A DNA stretch of 64,000 bases from a bacterium (GTDB lineage: Bacteria > UBP14 > UBA6098 > JAFGQG01), in assembly GCA_016935765.1 (NCBI GenBank), contig JAFGQG010000037.1, positions 16,350 to 80,349 of the forward strand, read 5' to 3'. Below are positions 1-12,000 of this stretch, one piece after another (positions within the stretch are counted from its first letter, which is position 1; each line of letters starts with the position of its first letter). A program made the translations under genes and the position numbers. The notes below the pieces were generated by a model that did not search any database, had not been told where the DNA came from, and saw only the letters and a program-made list of their open reading frames with translations.

Positions 1-1025
1 CCACTGCCAGAATGAGTGTTGGAGTTCTAGGAAAATGTAAAGGAGACTATAACTATGGTATGCGTTGTATTGGTAATTTCCGTGTAGATGATAATACAAA
101 TCCAGCATTCGCGGTAGATTATCAGAATAAATCGGTTTCAGTGTTCAATACAAGCCATGAAGAAATCACTATTTTTGGAGGACCCACAAGCCGTGTTGCT
201 ATACAGAAGGTGAATAACACTGCAACTCCAACGATACCGGATAACAATTTCGGTATTACCGCCGATGCCCCTATTGTAGTTACCAACCTTGAACACGGTA
301 TAAACATAAGCTGCCCGGAATGCTGCACCCATCCATGCGCTGGAGGCGGTGGTTGTTACTGTGAATCAACATTCACAACAGGTGGTGGTGGAAGAAACGG
401 CGAATTGAAGATCCTTACCGAAAGCGGAGAAACCGGGGCAAGTATTTACTACAGCGCAGTGGATAATAAACACAATATAGAAGCAGGTGGTGAAGGCACA
501 CAAGGCAAGTTGATCCTCTGGGATGCCGAGGGACATCCCCTCTACGTCCTGTGCGATGTAGGACATCTCTTCCCAGATATATTCGCATATAAAAACCTTT
601 TTGTTGATGGCTCCTTATTCGTGGCTGGCTTAAAGGGTTTTCTCTCACCCCACCCTGAAGATGAAAGTAAGAACATCCGCTTCTCATGTACAGAATCTCC
701 TGAAGTACTGATCGAATACCGCAGCGTTCTCGAACTTCAAAATGGATACGGAGAAATAGAACTCCCCCACGAATTCGTACTTATGTCTGAACCGGGAACG
801 TTCTCTGTGATGTGTACACCCCAGACACTGGAACTTCCTGAAGAAGTTGGTGGAATTATTACAGAAAATGGTTTGGTAAAGATCAAAGCGCGAGGTGGAG
901 AAGACAATATGAAGGTGGCATACATAGTATATGCAACCAGGAAGGGATATAAAGATACCCCGGTAGTTGTTACGGCAAAGGTTTTTAATATGGAAAGGCT
1001 GAAACTACCAACAGATGATAATTGA
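1..1025 (+). CDS. GVYG-family giant secreted protein, C-terminal part (5' end outside window)
   Basis: The frame is open from the first base, so the Met codon at 12 is probably internal and the gene starts upstream. The visible 340 residues contain the family linker (ITIFGGP, RVAIQKVN, TPTIPDNNF), the Cys cluster CPECCTHPC followed by a Gly-rich stretch and CYCEST, and the C-terminal domain (ESPEVLIEYR, LPHEFVLMSEPGT, ATRKGYKDTPVVV). The same blocks recur in the next three genes, so this is the first visible member of a tandem paralogue array. Cell-surface or extracellular location is inferred from the signal peptides of its paralogues. Its C-terminus has about 11 extra residues after VVV compared with the others. 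Biochemical function is unknown. Confidence 0.8.
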   Translation, partial: TARMSVGVLGKCKGDYNYGMRCIGNFRVDDNTNPAFAVDYQNKSVSVFNTSHEEITIFGGPTSRVAIQKVNNTATPTIPDNNFGITADAPIVVTNLEHGINISCPECCTHPCAGGGGCYCESTFTTGGGGRNGELKILTESGETGASIYYSAVDNKHNIEAGGEGTQGKLILWDAEGHPLYVLCDVGHLFPDIFAYKNLFVDGSLFVAGLKGFLSPHPEDESKNIRFSCTESPEVLIEYRSVLELQNGYGEIELPHEFVLMSEPGTFSVMCTPQTLELPEEVGGIITENGLVKIKARGGEDNMKVAYIVYATRKGYKDTPVVVTAKVFNMERLKLPTDDN

Positions 1026-1403
1026 TTATCATTGTCCTGAACCTGGCACAGGAATAGTATTTCGCCGCTGATTATATGTGAAATATTAGGGTTAACACTT
1101 CCCCTTATTAACTGACCATTCCATTTTTTCTACACATTAATATTCGATTTTCTCAATTTTTATTCATATTGTACCTGTAACTATACTTATTACATACCCA
1201 TAATTTCATAGCTCCTATTTGTTATTGCTTATTGGAATATTCATGACCGTAAAGATAATTAATGTTTAATATCAGAGAACTATGATAATCTTATTCAAAA
1301 CGATAAAAGCTCCAGCACTGAATAATTTCCTCAAAGCACATTTATTTGCATTCATAAAAATAAAAACGTTTTTTTCGAAATTTACAAGCAAGGAGATTCT
1401 CTA
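1026..1403. other. Intergenic stretch between paralogues
   Basis: This is an AT-rich 378-base gap. I see no ORF, RNA gene or convincing hairpin. It must hold the promoter of the next gene, but no good TTGACA/TATAAT pair is visible. The AAGGAG ribosome site near 1389 lies just before the next start codon. Confidence 0.6.
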
Positions 1404-4400
1404 ATGACACTTAAAACAAATCTGTTTGTCCTAATCCTTTTTCTTTCATTCATTATTCTTCTAAGCGTTAACCAATTCGGAGAATTGGTTTTAGGAGTAT
1501 TCTTTGAAAACTCCCGAATTATTTGTTCTCCTTTATACGCCTCTGTTCCCGAGGTAATTCACTACCAGGCAGGATTGAGTGATGACAGCGGTACCGCATT
1601 AACCGGGACTCATATACTTACTTTCAGGCTTTATGCTGAAGAGACCGGCGGAATACCGATATGGACTGAAACCCATGAGGTTGATATGGACTCGTTAGGT
1701 TTTTATGATGTTATGCTCGGTTCGGTCACTTCTTTTGAAAGCGCGTCTGTGGATTTTTTTCTACCCTACTGGTTAAGCCTCTCCGTTGATGGCGGAGTCG
1801 AAATGGGCAGGCATGAGATTGGCACATCACCTTACGCATTCCATGCTCAATACGCGGATAGTATAGCAGGAATATATAATTACGTCAAGACAATTAATGA
1901 AATTGATGCCGATGAAACAGGAAATATCGAGTTTATCGAAGGCACAAACATTACTTTAACAGAAATACCCGCAACTAACCAGATACAGATTTCTGCCACT
2001 GGTGACGCGGGGGGCATTAGTTCAATAAACGATATTGCACCGGATGCTGAAGGCAATCTGCTATTGGAAGAAGGGGAAAACATAATCATAACAGGGATTT
2101 TAGACAGTAATAAAGTAAGGATTTCAAGTGGCGGCGCACCCCATCCCAACCGTGTGACTCTTGGCAATTCCACCGAGCATGGTGCTTTATTCGTTTACAA
2201 CCAAGGCGGGGAGCTGGTTACCAGGATTGAAAGCGCTCCTGACTCAACACAGGGTGTACTTGCAAAATCCTTTGTTGATGACAAATCTGCAATAAGGGCT
2301 GAAGCGCATGGTGCAGGTTATGCTACAGGAATTATTGGATATACTTTCAGCGATGGTGATGGTGCGGCAGGAGTTTATGGAAGCGCTCTAAGGTCCTCAG
2401 GAGTGACATCAGGTATTTTGGGGGAGACATACAGCACCTCAGACTATGCTTCAGGGATATGGGGTTCAGCGGAGGGAACTGAAGGGAGGACTTATGGTGT
2501 GGGAGGAGTGAACGAAAGCTCTTCTGACAGCGCTGTGGGTGTTTACGGAAGGGTTGCAGCTGGCAACCATACTTACGGTGTTTATGGATTGACAAGGAGC
2601 ACAGGTTCTGAAAGCGCCGGTGTTTATGGAAAAGCAATAAATGGCGAGACAAATTACGGAGTTCTTGCGGAGACTTACTCCAATGATGAAGTCGCCGCAG
2701 CATTACTCGCGAGGGCTCTTTCAACTGATGGATCCTCAGCGAAAGGGATTGTAGGGTATGCACAAGGAAATGAAAGAGATGCTGACGGAGTCTGGGGGAT
2801 TGCTACAGGACATGGAAGAAACTATGGTGTGAAAGGAATGACACAGAGTAACCATGACAGCAGCGCCGGAGTTTACGGTGTGGCAGGATTTTTGTTCGGT
2901 TCCGGCTTGGTCTTCGGTGTTATGGGTGAGACCTTTTCCGAGGCGCAGGACGCAGCGGGGATTTATGGCTTGACCCGCAATGTATCTGAGCAAAGGCTTT
3001 ACGGCGTAAGAGGTGAAACCAGAGCTACGGGTGAGCATGCAGCTGGAGTATATGGAAGGGCATTAGGCAATACTGGTAAAACTGCAGGGGTTTACGGTTA
3101 TACTGCTTCTGCCGATACTGGCGCTTCGGGAATCCTGGGCTGGGCTGGTCAAATGAGCCCAGCTATTTATGGTGTCCAAGGCTTTACATCCGGTTCTGAT
3201 GATGCTGCTGGTGTTTATGGCTATTCTGTTAATGGAGTATCATTTGGCGTATTAGGCAAAAGTACTTCCATGGTAAGGAATACTGCTGGAGTCATGGGAA
3301 TTGCCAATGGCGATGCAGCCTATCCTTCAAAAATCTACGGGATTAGAGGAAGTACAAACATGGATGCCGATACATCGGCAGGAGTCTGGGGAGAAGCAAC
3401 AGGCGCTTTACAAAAGGTCTATGGCGTTTATGGAACATGTTATTCTAATAATGATTCAGCTGCTGGAGTATATGGGTTAGCCATTAACAATGCAAATGGT
3501 GTTAAGGGGAAAAGCTCAGCGATAGGATATAACACCGCTGGGGTTTTCGGCATTAATGAAGCTGGAGCAGGGGTTATAGGTGAAGGCCAGATCGGCGTTT
3601 TAGGACGCTCGGATCTTCTTTTTGGTGTAGCTATATTGTCAGACGGTGTTTTTGTAGTCGGTGAACCCTACATGGATGACATAGCTTTTAAAGTCACTCC
3701 AGGTGCTAATGAAACCCATATCTACGGAATGGAGTATAATCCTATTACTATTTTCGGCGGTTCTTCCAACAGGGTTGCTATTCAGAAGGTGAATGGCGGT
3801 CCCACGCCTACCTTGTATGACAACAATTTCATGATAGAGGCAGAAGCTCCATTGCTTGTAACAAATGGAGCGCACGGTGTAACAATAAGCTGTCCTGAAT
3901 GCTGCACATCACCATGCGGTGGAGAAGGCGGAGGGTGTGTTTGTGAATCCACCCACACAATAGGCAGCGGAGAAAGCCCGGGCGAACTGAAGATCATTAA
4001 TAGTGGGGGAAGTGTCGGCGCAAAAATATACTATGAGCCCAGCGGAGATGATTGTGTTATTAAAGCTGGAACGTTTGGAGTCAATGGTAAATTGTTGATC
4101 ACGGGCAGTGCCGAAGGAGACACGATCATGGCTGCCAGTTGCGCATCTGTGAATCTCAATAAGCATGTTTATACTAAGCATGATGTGTGTGTTCTGGGAG
4201 ATTTAATTGTTTACGGATTCAAAAGCTTCCAGACACCACACCCCGAAATCGAGGATAAAGACATACGCTTCTACTGCGCTGAATCAGACGAAGTGATGAT
4301 CGAACACCGGGGTACCCTTGAGTTGAATGATGGCTATGGCGAAAGTCAGCTCCCCCATGAATTTGTTTTAATGTCAGAACCCGGAACATACTCCATTATG

Positions 4401-4580
4401 TGCACTCCGCAGGACTGGGAGAACAATGGCGTAGGCGCAAAGGTTGACGATAATGGTAAAATTATGATAAAAGAATTAGCAGGTGGCGAAGGGAATTTTA
4501 AGGTTGCCTTTACAGTCTATGCGACCAGGAAAGGATATAAGGATCACCCGGTAGTTGTCGATAAACAAGTAATGAGATGA
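1404..4580 (+). CDS. GVYG-repeat giant secreted protein
   Basis: A 1,058-residue protein with an N-terminal hydrophobic segment (about residues 7-22) and a likely cleavage after YAS near residue 47. Residues about 48-155 form the N-terminal domain shared by the array (PEVIHYQ, LTFRLYAEETGG, SPYAFHAQYAD), of a type often seen ahead of fibre-like repeats in FCB proteins. Two copies of an INDIAPDxEGN-type module follow. Residues about 290-760 are some sixteen degenerate repeats of roughly 27-30 residues with the core AGVYG-x(7-12)-YGVxG. After them come the IQKVN/CPECCTSPC linker and the conserved C-terminal domain. AAGGAG precedes the ATG. The repeats suggest a fibrous, perhaps trimeric beta-helical surface protein (inference). 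No enzyme motif is seen. Confidence 0.85.
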   Translation: MTLKTNLFVLILFLSFIILLSVNQFGELVLGVFFENSRIICSPLYASVPEVIHYQAGLSDDSGTALTGTHILTFRLYAEETGGIPIWTETHEVDMDSLGFYDVMLGSVTSFESASVDFFLPYWLSLSVDGGVEMGRHEIGTSPYAFHAQYADSIAGIYNYVKTINEIDADETGNIEFIEGTNITLTEIPATNQIQISATGDAGGISSINDIAPDAEGNLLLEEGENIIITGILDSNKVRISSGGAPHPNRVTLGNSTEHGALFVYNQGGELVTRIESAPDSTQGVLAKSFVDDKSAIRAEAHGAGYATGIIGYTFSDGDGAAGVYGSALRSSGVTSGILGETYSTSDYASGIWGSAEGTEGRTYGVGGVNESSSDSAVGVYGRVAAGNHTYGVYGLTRSTGSESAGVYGKAINGETNYGVLAETYSNDEVAAALLARALSTDGSSAKGIVGYAQGNERDADGVWGIATGHGRNYGVKGMTQSNHDSSAGVYGVAGFLFGSGLVFGVMGETFSEAQDAAGIYGLTRNVSEQRLYGVRGETRATGEHAAGVYGRALGNTGKTAGVYGYTASADTGASGILGWAGQMSPAIYGVQGFTSGSDDAAGVYGYSVNGVSFGVLGKSTSMVRNTAGVMGIANGDAAYPSKIYGIRGSTNMDADTSAGVWGEATGALQKVYGVYGTCYSNNDSAAGVYGLAINNANGVKGKSSAIGYNTAGVFGINEAGAGVIGEGQIGVLGRSDLLFGVAILSDGVFVVGEPYMDDIAFKVTPGANETHIYGMEYNPITIFGGSSNRVAIQKVNGGPTPTLYDNNFMIEAEAPLLVTNGAHGVTISCPECCTSPCGGEGGGCVCESTHTIGSGESPGELKIINSGGSVGAKIYYEPSGDDCVIKAGTFGVNGKLLITGSAEGDTIMAASCASVNLNKHVYTKHDVCVLGDLIVYGFKSFQTPHPEIEDKDIRFYCAESDEVMIEHRGTLELNDGYGESQLPHEFVLMSEPGTYSIMCTPQDWENNGVGAKVDDNGKIMIKELAGGEGNFKVAFTVYATRKGYKDHPVVVDKQVMR

Positions 4581-5172
4581 AAAGCTAACCTTTTGGCAGG
4601 CATTTGACCGGGCATTCGGTTACACCATCTCATCTATCGATCTTTTCTTCGGATTCCTGAGGTATTTTGATTCCCCAATTCGCCAAACCAAACATGATCG
4701 TATCGTAGACACCATTGTGATCGATGAAAGAATATTAGATTGACTGCTTATTAAACCAGAATAATTAATTCATGGTTTAGGTTAGGGGTTTGGAAGATAT
4801 AAACTTACCTATTTCAGATTTCTATATCCGTTTTTACGTTTCACTTTTTCCCATTGTGCTTAATTTCAAGGAAGAATTAATAATTACTACTTGAAAAGGA
4901 AATTTATTAATTTCTTATTTACCTTTTTCCCAAACTCACGAGTACACTCTTTTTTTTACACATATTCCCATACTTGTTTCACACCCATATTTAACACTCA
5001 TTTTCAAAAAACTCTTGACCTTTTCCAGACATTATTGTTTGTTTTGTATATTGTGTTTTTTAAACTTAAAATAAAAACCCCCCAAATCATTTCGTCTTTC
5101 AAATTCCCAAATTTGCTTACCTAATGAAATAAAACAATTTCTTACAGATTTTAAAATTAAGGAGGTTTCATA
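4581..5172. other. Long AT-rich intergenic region
   Basis: No supported gene lies in these 592 bases. An open frame at 4891-5124 is AT-driven, starts with TTG, lacks a ribosome site and looks like chance. A 35-codon stretch on the minus strand (about 4630-4737) has protein-like composition but is too short to call. AAGGAGG near 5159-5165 serves the following pseudogene. Confidence 0.5.
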
Positions 5173-8100
5173 ATGAAACACAAAACGAAGTTGTTTTTTT
5201 CCTTTTTATTCGCTGTTGCAATGATAATTGCTAATTGTTCATTGCTAATTGCACAGATCCCCCGAGATAATACATTAGCAGGGGAGATTAAGCGATGAAA
5301 CCGGTGAACCCTTGACCGGAATCCATACCATTAATTTCGGACTATACACTGAAGAGACGGGAGGAACACCATTATGGACTGAAACACATGTTGTTGATAT
5401 CGATTCAATGGGCTTGTATGATGTAAACCTGGGTTCTTTTATCAATTTTGAAACCTATTCTGGAAATTTTTCGGAGCCATACTGACTCAGCGTATCAGTG
5501 GATGGTGGCACCGAAATGGGAAGACACGAGATCAGTTCCTCCCCCTACTTCTTTCATGCCCAATATGCAGATAGCATAACAGGTATTAGTAATTTTGTCA
5601 AGTCAATTAACGACATTGCTCCAGATGATGAAGGAAACATAGTTTTCTCACCCGGTGAAAATATAACCATTACTGAAATAACCGACAGCAATAAGATTAG
5701 AATAGACAGCCGGGATTACCCACATCCTCACAGAGTTATTCTTGGTGATGATCTCACTAATGGCGCACTATTTGCAAGGAATACCGCAGGACAACAGATA
5801 GCCCGTATTGAAACGACTAACGATTCAACCCAGGGGATTCTCGCCAACACTATCGTTAATGACAGAGCTGCGATAATTGGGAATGCTAACGGCTCGGGTA
5901 TATCTCCCGGCGTCCTGGGATTGACAAATAGTAAATCGACTGATGCCGCCGGAGTTAAAGGGATAGCTATGAATTCGGCAGCTGATGCCTTATCACACGG
6001 AGTTATCGGTATAACTTATGCCTTTGGCGATAATGTTGCCGGAGTCCATGGAACTGCAGATGGTGAAGGTCTGGGCTATGGTGTTTACGGTAAAGCTGGC
6101 GATCATTCAGCAGATAACTCTGTAGGAATTCTTGGAGAAGCAATGGGTACTCATTTAAGTTACGGAGCGAAGGGAATTACTCATTCTAGTACTGATGATG
6201 CTTGTGGAGTTCTCGGGCAATCGGTTGCTATTTCGGGAGCAAGAACCTTTGGGGTTAAAGGAGTTGTACCATCCACTGGAGAGGGTTCAGCCGGAGTTCG
6301 CGGCGAGGCTACATCAACATCGGGCTTGGTCAATGGTGTTACTGGTATCACTAACTCTATCCAAGGCATTGGTGTTGAAGGTTTTGCAGAAGCTATAAGT
6401 GGGACGACCTTCGGGGTCAAAGGAGTGACGTGTTCATCAGATTCATCCGCTGCTGGGGTTCTGGGTTGGGCTGATAATATTTCTAATGCCAGCGCTGCAA
6501 TCATAGGTCGTGGTGACCTTAGAATATACGATCGTACCGAATTTTTTAAAGTTTTCACAGTGCGCACTGGTGGTATACATCAGGTAAACATATATGAGTT
6601 GAATGAGTTGATAACCGCGTTCGGGGGTCCTACTAGAAGAGTTCCCATCCAGAAAGTGAACACCTCCGCTACTCCGACTATCCCGGACAATAATTTCAAT
6701 ATTACTGGTGATTCTCCTATAACGGTTACTACCGGCGCGCACGGCGTTACTATCGGCTGCCCTGACTGCTGTACCGAACCGTGTGGCGCAGGTGGAATTG
6801 CCTGCAGGTGTGACAGCACACTTACCGTGGGCTCTTCCTCACACGCAGGTGTTATTAATGTAAAAACAGCAACCGGCGAAGTAGCCGTTAAACTCACCGC
6901 TGCGGACGTTGCTGGACCCAAGGTTAAATCATCCGTTCCAGCAACTGCAGATCTACTATCTGTGGCAAGATTTGAGGCGTACCAGGATACTCCCTACGAT
7001 GACAGCGATGCTAAAGCAGCCATTAAAGGTTACTGGAATTCCGGGAGTCCCACAGGTCATGGTGTTTTCGGTTTTACAAGTTCCGGTGAATCATCCGCTG
7101 GCGTATTCGGTAAAGCTGGTTCTTTAGAGGAGATATCTCCCTCTTATGGAGTCAGTGGTGTTACTGAGGGTAACGGTCCTTTATCCGCGGGTGTTTATGG
7201 TGAAGCTATGTCAACAACTGCTCAGGTCTATGGAGTTTCCGGCCATATCCGCTCAGAAAGCCCCAATTCTGCCGGATTAGAGGGCAGGGCTTTTTCAGAA
7301 ACAGGCGTCGTCTTTGGTGTTTCTGGCTATTCCATGTCATCTGGTACTAACTCGTCTGGAGTATACGGAGAAGGTGAAGCATCAACCGGAACGATAAGTG
7401 GTGTAAGAGGTATAACACGGTCATCTGGAGATTATTCTTCCGGAGTATCGGGTGAAGCTATTTTGGGAACTGGGAAGATATATGGAGTCTTAGGAAAAAC
7501 GAATTCCAGCGATAGTCTCTCAGCAGGGCTTATGGGTTGGGCTGATAGTACCGGGCAGAGCGCAGGCTTGCTAAGTTCCGGTGATCTTAGAGTATGTCTT
7601 ACTGGAGGACCGGAATCCCCCACTGTATTCACTATTTCCGTGGCGAATGAACAAGTCAATATGTACCAGGCAAGTGAACTGATAACTGCTTTTGGAGGTT
7701 TTGATAGAAGAGTAGCCATTCAGAAAGTGAACTCTGTAGCTACCCCAACTATTCCTGATAACAACTTCACCATCACTGCTGATGCTCCCATAACGGTTAC
7801 TACCAGTGCTCACGGTGTCAATATCAGTTGCGAAGACTGCTGCACAGAACCCTGTGGTGGCGGCGGCGACGGATGTAACTGCGATTCGACCTTGAAAGTC
7901 GGCAGCGCGAGCAAACCAGGTGGCGCTCAGGTAATAAACTCCTCAGGTAATCCCGCATTAGAAGTGAGCCAATCAGGAACTATGTGCAATCTAAACGTAG
8001 GTGGTATTGGAAGTCATGGAGAAATTAGTATATACGATAATGTCGGAGATTACGCTTATATTAACCTTGCTAGCTGGGGGGCATATTTCGCCGTCCATAC

Positions 8101-8791
8101 AGGATTTGAAGACATCACTGTGGAAGGTAGTGCCGATGTTGATTGGGATTTAAATGTAGGTGGTGATTTAAATCTAGATGGTGATTTAATAATGGATTAT
8201 GAAAAGTATTTAGGATGTAATCTAATTGGTTGGGCACACCCGGATTACCCCTTAACAATAGAAAACAATGTAGATGTGAACGGAAATTTGGATGTAACCG
8301 GTACTGTATCTAAAGCAGGTGGCTCCTTTCTGATAGACCATCCGCTTGATCCGCTAAACAAAACACTTCGCCATAATTTTGTTGAATCACCAGAGAACCT
8401 TTGCCTCTACCGGGGTGAGGTTATACTCGACGAATATGGTGAAGGTTCTGTAAAGATGCCTGACTACTTCTCAGCTTTAACAAAAGAAGGCGAAGCATCC
8501 GTTACGCCAACACCGGTTGGGAAACCGTTTATGGTGGGTTATGAATGGAACGATGAGTACACCCAATTTAAACTGTATGGTGAACCAGGCAGAAAGGTTA
8601 CTTACATAGTCCTTGCAGATAGGGACGACCCGGTTATGCACGAAATTTATCGACCTGTGGAAGAGGAGAAGGGTAATGGTCATTACGAAAAAGGAAAATT
8701 ACTCTATCCCGAAGCTTATGGGTATTTAATGGAGATGGGTGTTCACTATCAAATGAGCAGAAATGTTAAAGGAGCAAGCATAAGTAACTGA
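5173..8791 (+). pseudogene. GVYG-repeat giant secreted protein, broken at the 5' end
   Basis: The original start is the ATG at 5173, after an AAGGAGG site, and encodes a signal peptide (MKHKTKLFFSFLF...IAQIP) like that of the gene at 9082. Three lesions follow. A C5 run at 5259-5263 has one base too many for the frame. TAG at 5276-5278 replaces the Tyr of the HYQ motif. TGA at 5483-5485 replaces a conserved Trp. Downstream, 1,097 codons stay open from the ATG at 5498, with GVYG repeats, two linker/Cys-cluster modules (STLTVG at 6815 and a STLKVG variant at 7886) and a divergent C-terminus that lacks the HEFVLMSEPGT block of its neighbours. Secretion is lost unless the breaks are sequencing errors; three independent lesions argue against that. 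Confidence 0.88.
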
Positions 8792-9081
8792 TCCGCTATT
8801 GACGATTTTCAATTTACTTTTTTCGATTTTAACAGAAACCGCCTCTCCTTACTTCTATTCCCATACCCAATAGATATTTACAGTTTTATTCCCGTTTTTT
8901 GGTATTTATTTCTAAAATATACTTGATTATTAATGGTAATTAAATAGTTTTCAATAATTTTGTTTAGTTTAGGAAAGAAAACAGGAGTTCTAAATGATGT
9001 TTATGCTCCCCCAATTATTGATTCTATGGTATCTTCAATCAATATACTTTTCATTAATTTTACGTTAAAGGAGGTCTTAGA
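8792..9081. other. Intergenic region before the largest paralogue
   Basis: AT-rich, with no ORF. A weak TTGATT-N16-TAGTTT pair at 8923-8950 is the only promoter-like site I see. AAAGGAGG lies just before the ATG at 9082. Confidence 0.35.
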
Positions 9082-12000
9082 ATGAACAAAACAATGAAGC
9101 TGTTTTTTCCATTTATTATCATTGTTTCATTGGTAATTGCTAATTGTTCACTGGTAATTGCCCAAATCCCTGAGATAATACATTACCAGGGAAAGCTTAG
9201 CGATGACAGTGGAGCGCCATTGACTGGAAGCCATACACTTACGTTCAAATTCTATACAGTGGAGACAGGTGGAACCCCGATATGGACAGAAACCCAGGAT
9301 GTAAACCTCGATTCGCTGGGTTTATATGATGCACTACTGGGTTCAGTCACCAGCTTTGAAAGCGCTTCCGCTGATTTTTCAACTTCCTACTGGATAAGTG
9401 TTTCAGTGGACGGCAGCCCCGAAATGCCAAGGCAGAAGCTAGGTGCCTCACCGTACTCCTTCCATTCCAAATGTGCAGATAGGATAAGTGGTAGTGGAAG
9501 TCCCTGCGCATGCGAGAGTACTCTCACAGTGGGTTCTGCCTCCCGCCCGGGAATTATCAGAGTTAAAACAGCAAGCGGTGAGGTTGCAATTACTCTAACG
9601 GCAGCAGATATTGCTGGACCAAGGATTAAATCCTCGGCACCAACAAGTTCTGGGTTACTTAACATAGCAAGATTTGAGATATACGACACTACTCCTTATG
9701 ATGACGCTAGCGATAAATCATCCCTTAAAGGTTACTGGAATTCAGCAACAAATCCAGGTAATGGGATCGTTGGTTTTACAAACTCTGAGGGCCAGGCAGG
9801 TGTGGTGGGAAAAGCTGTTCCTTCAGTATCTAGCGTAGCAGCGATTGGAGTATATGGAAGGTGTGAAGCAAACGGTGAGCTGTCCTCCGGGGTCTTTGGT
9901 GAGGCTTCGTCAACAACCGGGATTGTAAATGGAGTAATGGGGGCTACTAACTCAAACGAAGGTACCGGAGTTTTTGGAGGGGCTACGGATTCAACCGGAA
10001 AAAACTATGGTGTCAAGGGGAGGACACTTTCCAATAATGTCCGTGCTGCCGGGATACTTGGTATCGCCCCCAACGATGGGAGAAGCGCTGCGATTGAAGG
10101 TCAAGGAAACTTGAGAATTTACAGTTCGTCTGAATTGACCGCGCCTCTGGTTTTCGAAGTTGCTGCAGATAGTCAACAGGTAAACATTTATGAAGGTGGT
10201 AACCTTATTACCGCTTTTGGGGGTCCCTATCATAGAGCTGCTATTCAAACAGTAAACAGCACAGCAAAACCCACTATTCCGGATAATAATTTTACAATCG
10301 TTGGAGAAGCCCCAATAACAGTCACAAATGATTGGCATGGAGTTATCATCGGGTGTCCTGATTGCTGTACCGAGCCTTGTGGTGCTGGTGGAATTTCCTG
10401 TAGATGCGACAGCACCCTCACCGTAGGTTCCTCCTCACGGGCTGGCGTTATAAAAGTAAAAACAGCAACCGGCGAAGTCGCCGTTACTCTTACCGCTGCA
10501 GACATTACCGGTCCAAAGATCAAATCATCTATTCCACTTACTGCGGAACTCCTCTCGGTAGGGAGATTAGAGGCATACGAGGGCACTCCCTACGATGACG
10601 GCGGAGCAAAAGCGGCTTTTAAAGGTTACTGGAATTCAGCTACACATCCAGGTAATGGCATATTTGGTTTTACTAGCTCGACATTCCAGTCTGGAATATT
10701 GGGTAAAGCTATTCCCTCAGATATACATTCTACTGCTTTTGGAGTGATGGGCATTACTGAAGCAAATGGTGATTATTCAGCAGGAGTCTTTGGGGAAGCT
10801 ACATCAACAAGCGGCTCAGTAAACGGGGTTAGTGGTATCACTAACTCAAACCAGGGCATCGGAGTTGAAGGCCTTGCCGAATCTACTAGCGGAGTAACTT
10901 TTGGTGTTAGAGGAGTAACAGCTTCTATCGATACCCTTGCCGCCGGGGTAATTGGTATCGCTGACAGTGCTGGTCATAGCGCTGCCCTTATGGGTATTGG
11001 TGGCCTCAAAATATATGATCCTTCTACTGCCGCTCTCTCTCCGGTTTTCAAGGTACTAACCGGGAACGACCAGGTAAACATGTATGAAAGTGGTGAACTT
11101 ATCACAACATTCGGTGGTTCCACTCGAAGAGTAGCTATCCAGAAAGTGAACACCTCCGCTACACCCACTATCCCTGACAACAATTTCAGTATTACTGGGG
11201 ATGCTCCAATAATAGTAACTACAGGCACACATGGAGTTACAATTGGTTGCCCTGATTGCTGTACTGAACCTTGTGGAGGTGGTGGCGGGATATCCTGCGC
11301 ATGCGAAAGCACGCTGACAGTCGGCTCCGCCTCCCGATCAGGCGTTATCAAAGTCAGAACTGCAACTGGCGAGGTGGCTGTTACTCTTACTGCTTTAGAA
11401 GAATATGGTCCAAAGGTCAAATCTTCTATCCCTGTAAGTTTAGGTTTAAACTCGGTGGGAAGGATCGAGACTTACGAAGGCGCTGCCTATGATGATGGAG
11501 GATATAAGGCAGCATTTAAAGGCTACTGGAATTCTTCCACTTATTTAGGTGATGGTATTTTCGGTTTTACAAAATCAAATGCCCGTGCAGGTGTGTTTGG
11601 AAAGGCAGTATCCTCTGGCGAATATTCTATATCATACGGCGTCAAGGGAATTATTGAAGCGGATGGCGAAGGATCATCAGGTGTCTATGGAGAAGCGATT
11701 TCGGAAACAGGAATAGTCCGTGGTGTTTATGGTATAACTAATTCTGCTGGAGATTTCGCATGTGGGGTATTAGGAAAATCAGATCATACCTCAGGTGAAA
11801 CCTTTGGTGTAATCGGTGAGACCAAAAGTGAAACTTCTCAATCTGCAGGCGTATATGGTAAAGCTGGTTTTGTAACCATCGGGGTTGCTACAGGAATGGT
11901 TTATGGAGTCAGGGGAGAAAGCTATTCAGCTACACCTTATTCAGCTGGTGTTTTTGGCTCAGCTGGTTTCGGGGGGGGATCGGGAAGAGTATATGGAGTT

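Noticed and set aside
2347..2763. 138-codon minus-strand frame inside a GVYG gene
   Set aside because: It is the shadow of regular Gly/Val/Ser codons; His/Leu/Arg-rich composition and no ribosome site.
4630..4737. Minus-strand 35-codon stretch reading YSFIDHNGVYDTIMFGLANW and onward
   Set aside because: Composition looks protein-like, but it is too short, has no start region and matches nothing I recognise. It could be a gene relic.
4891..5124. A 77-codon open frame rich in Phe and Leu
   Set aside because: TTG start, no ribosome site and AT-driven composition in an intergenic gap.
5276..5485. TAG and TGA in the third paralogue as recoded sense codons
   Set aside because: TGA ends other genes here (1025, 4580, 36671), and a frameshift is also present, so a pseudogene explains it better.
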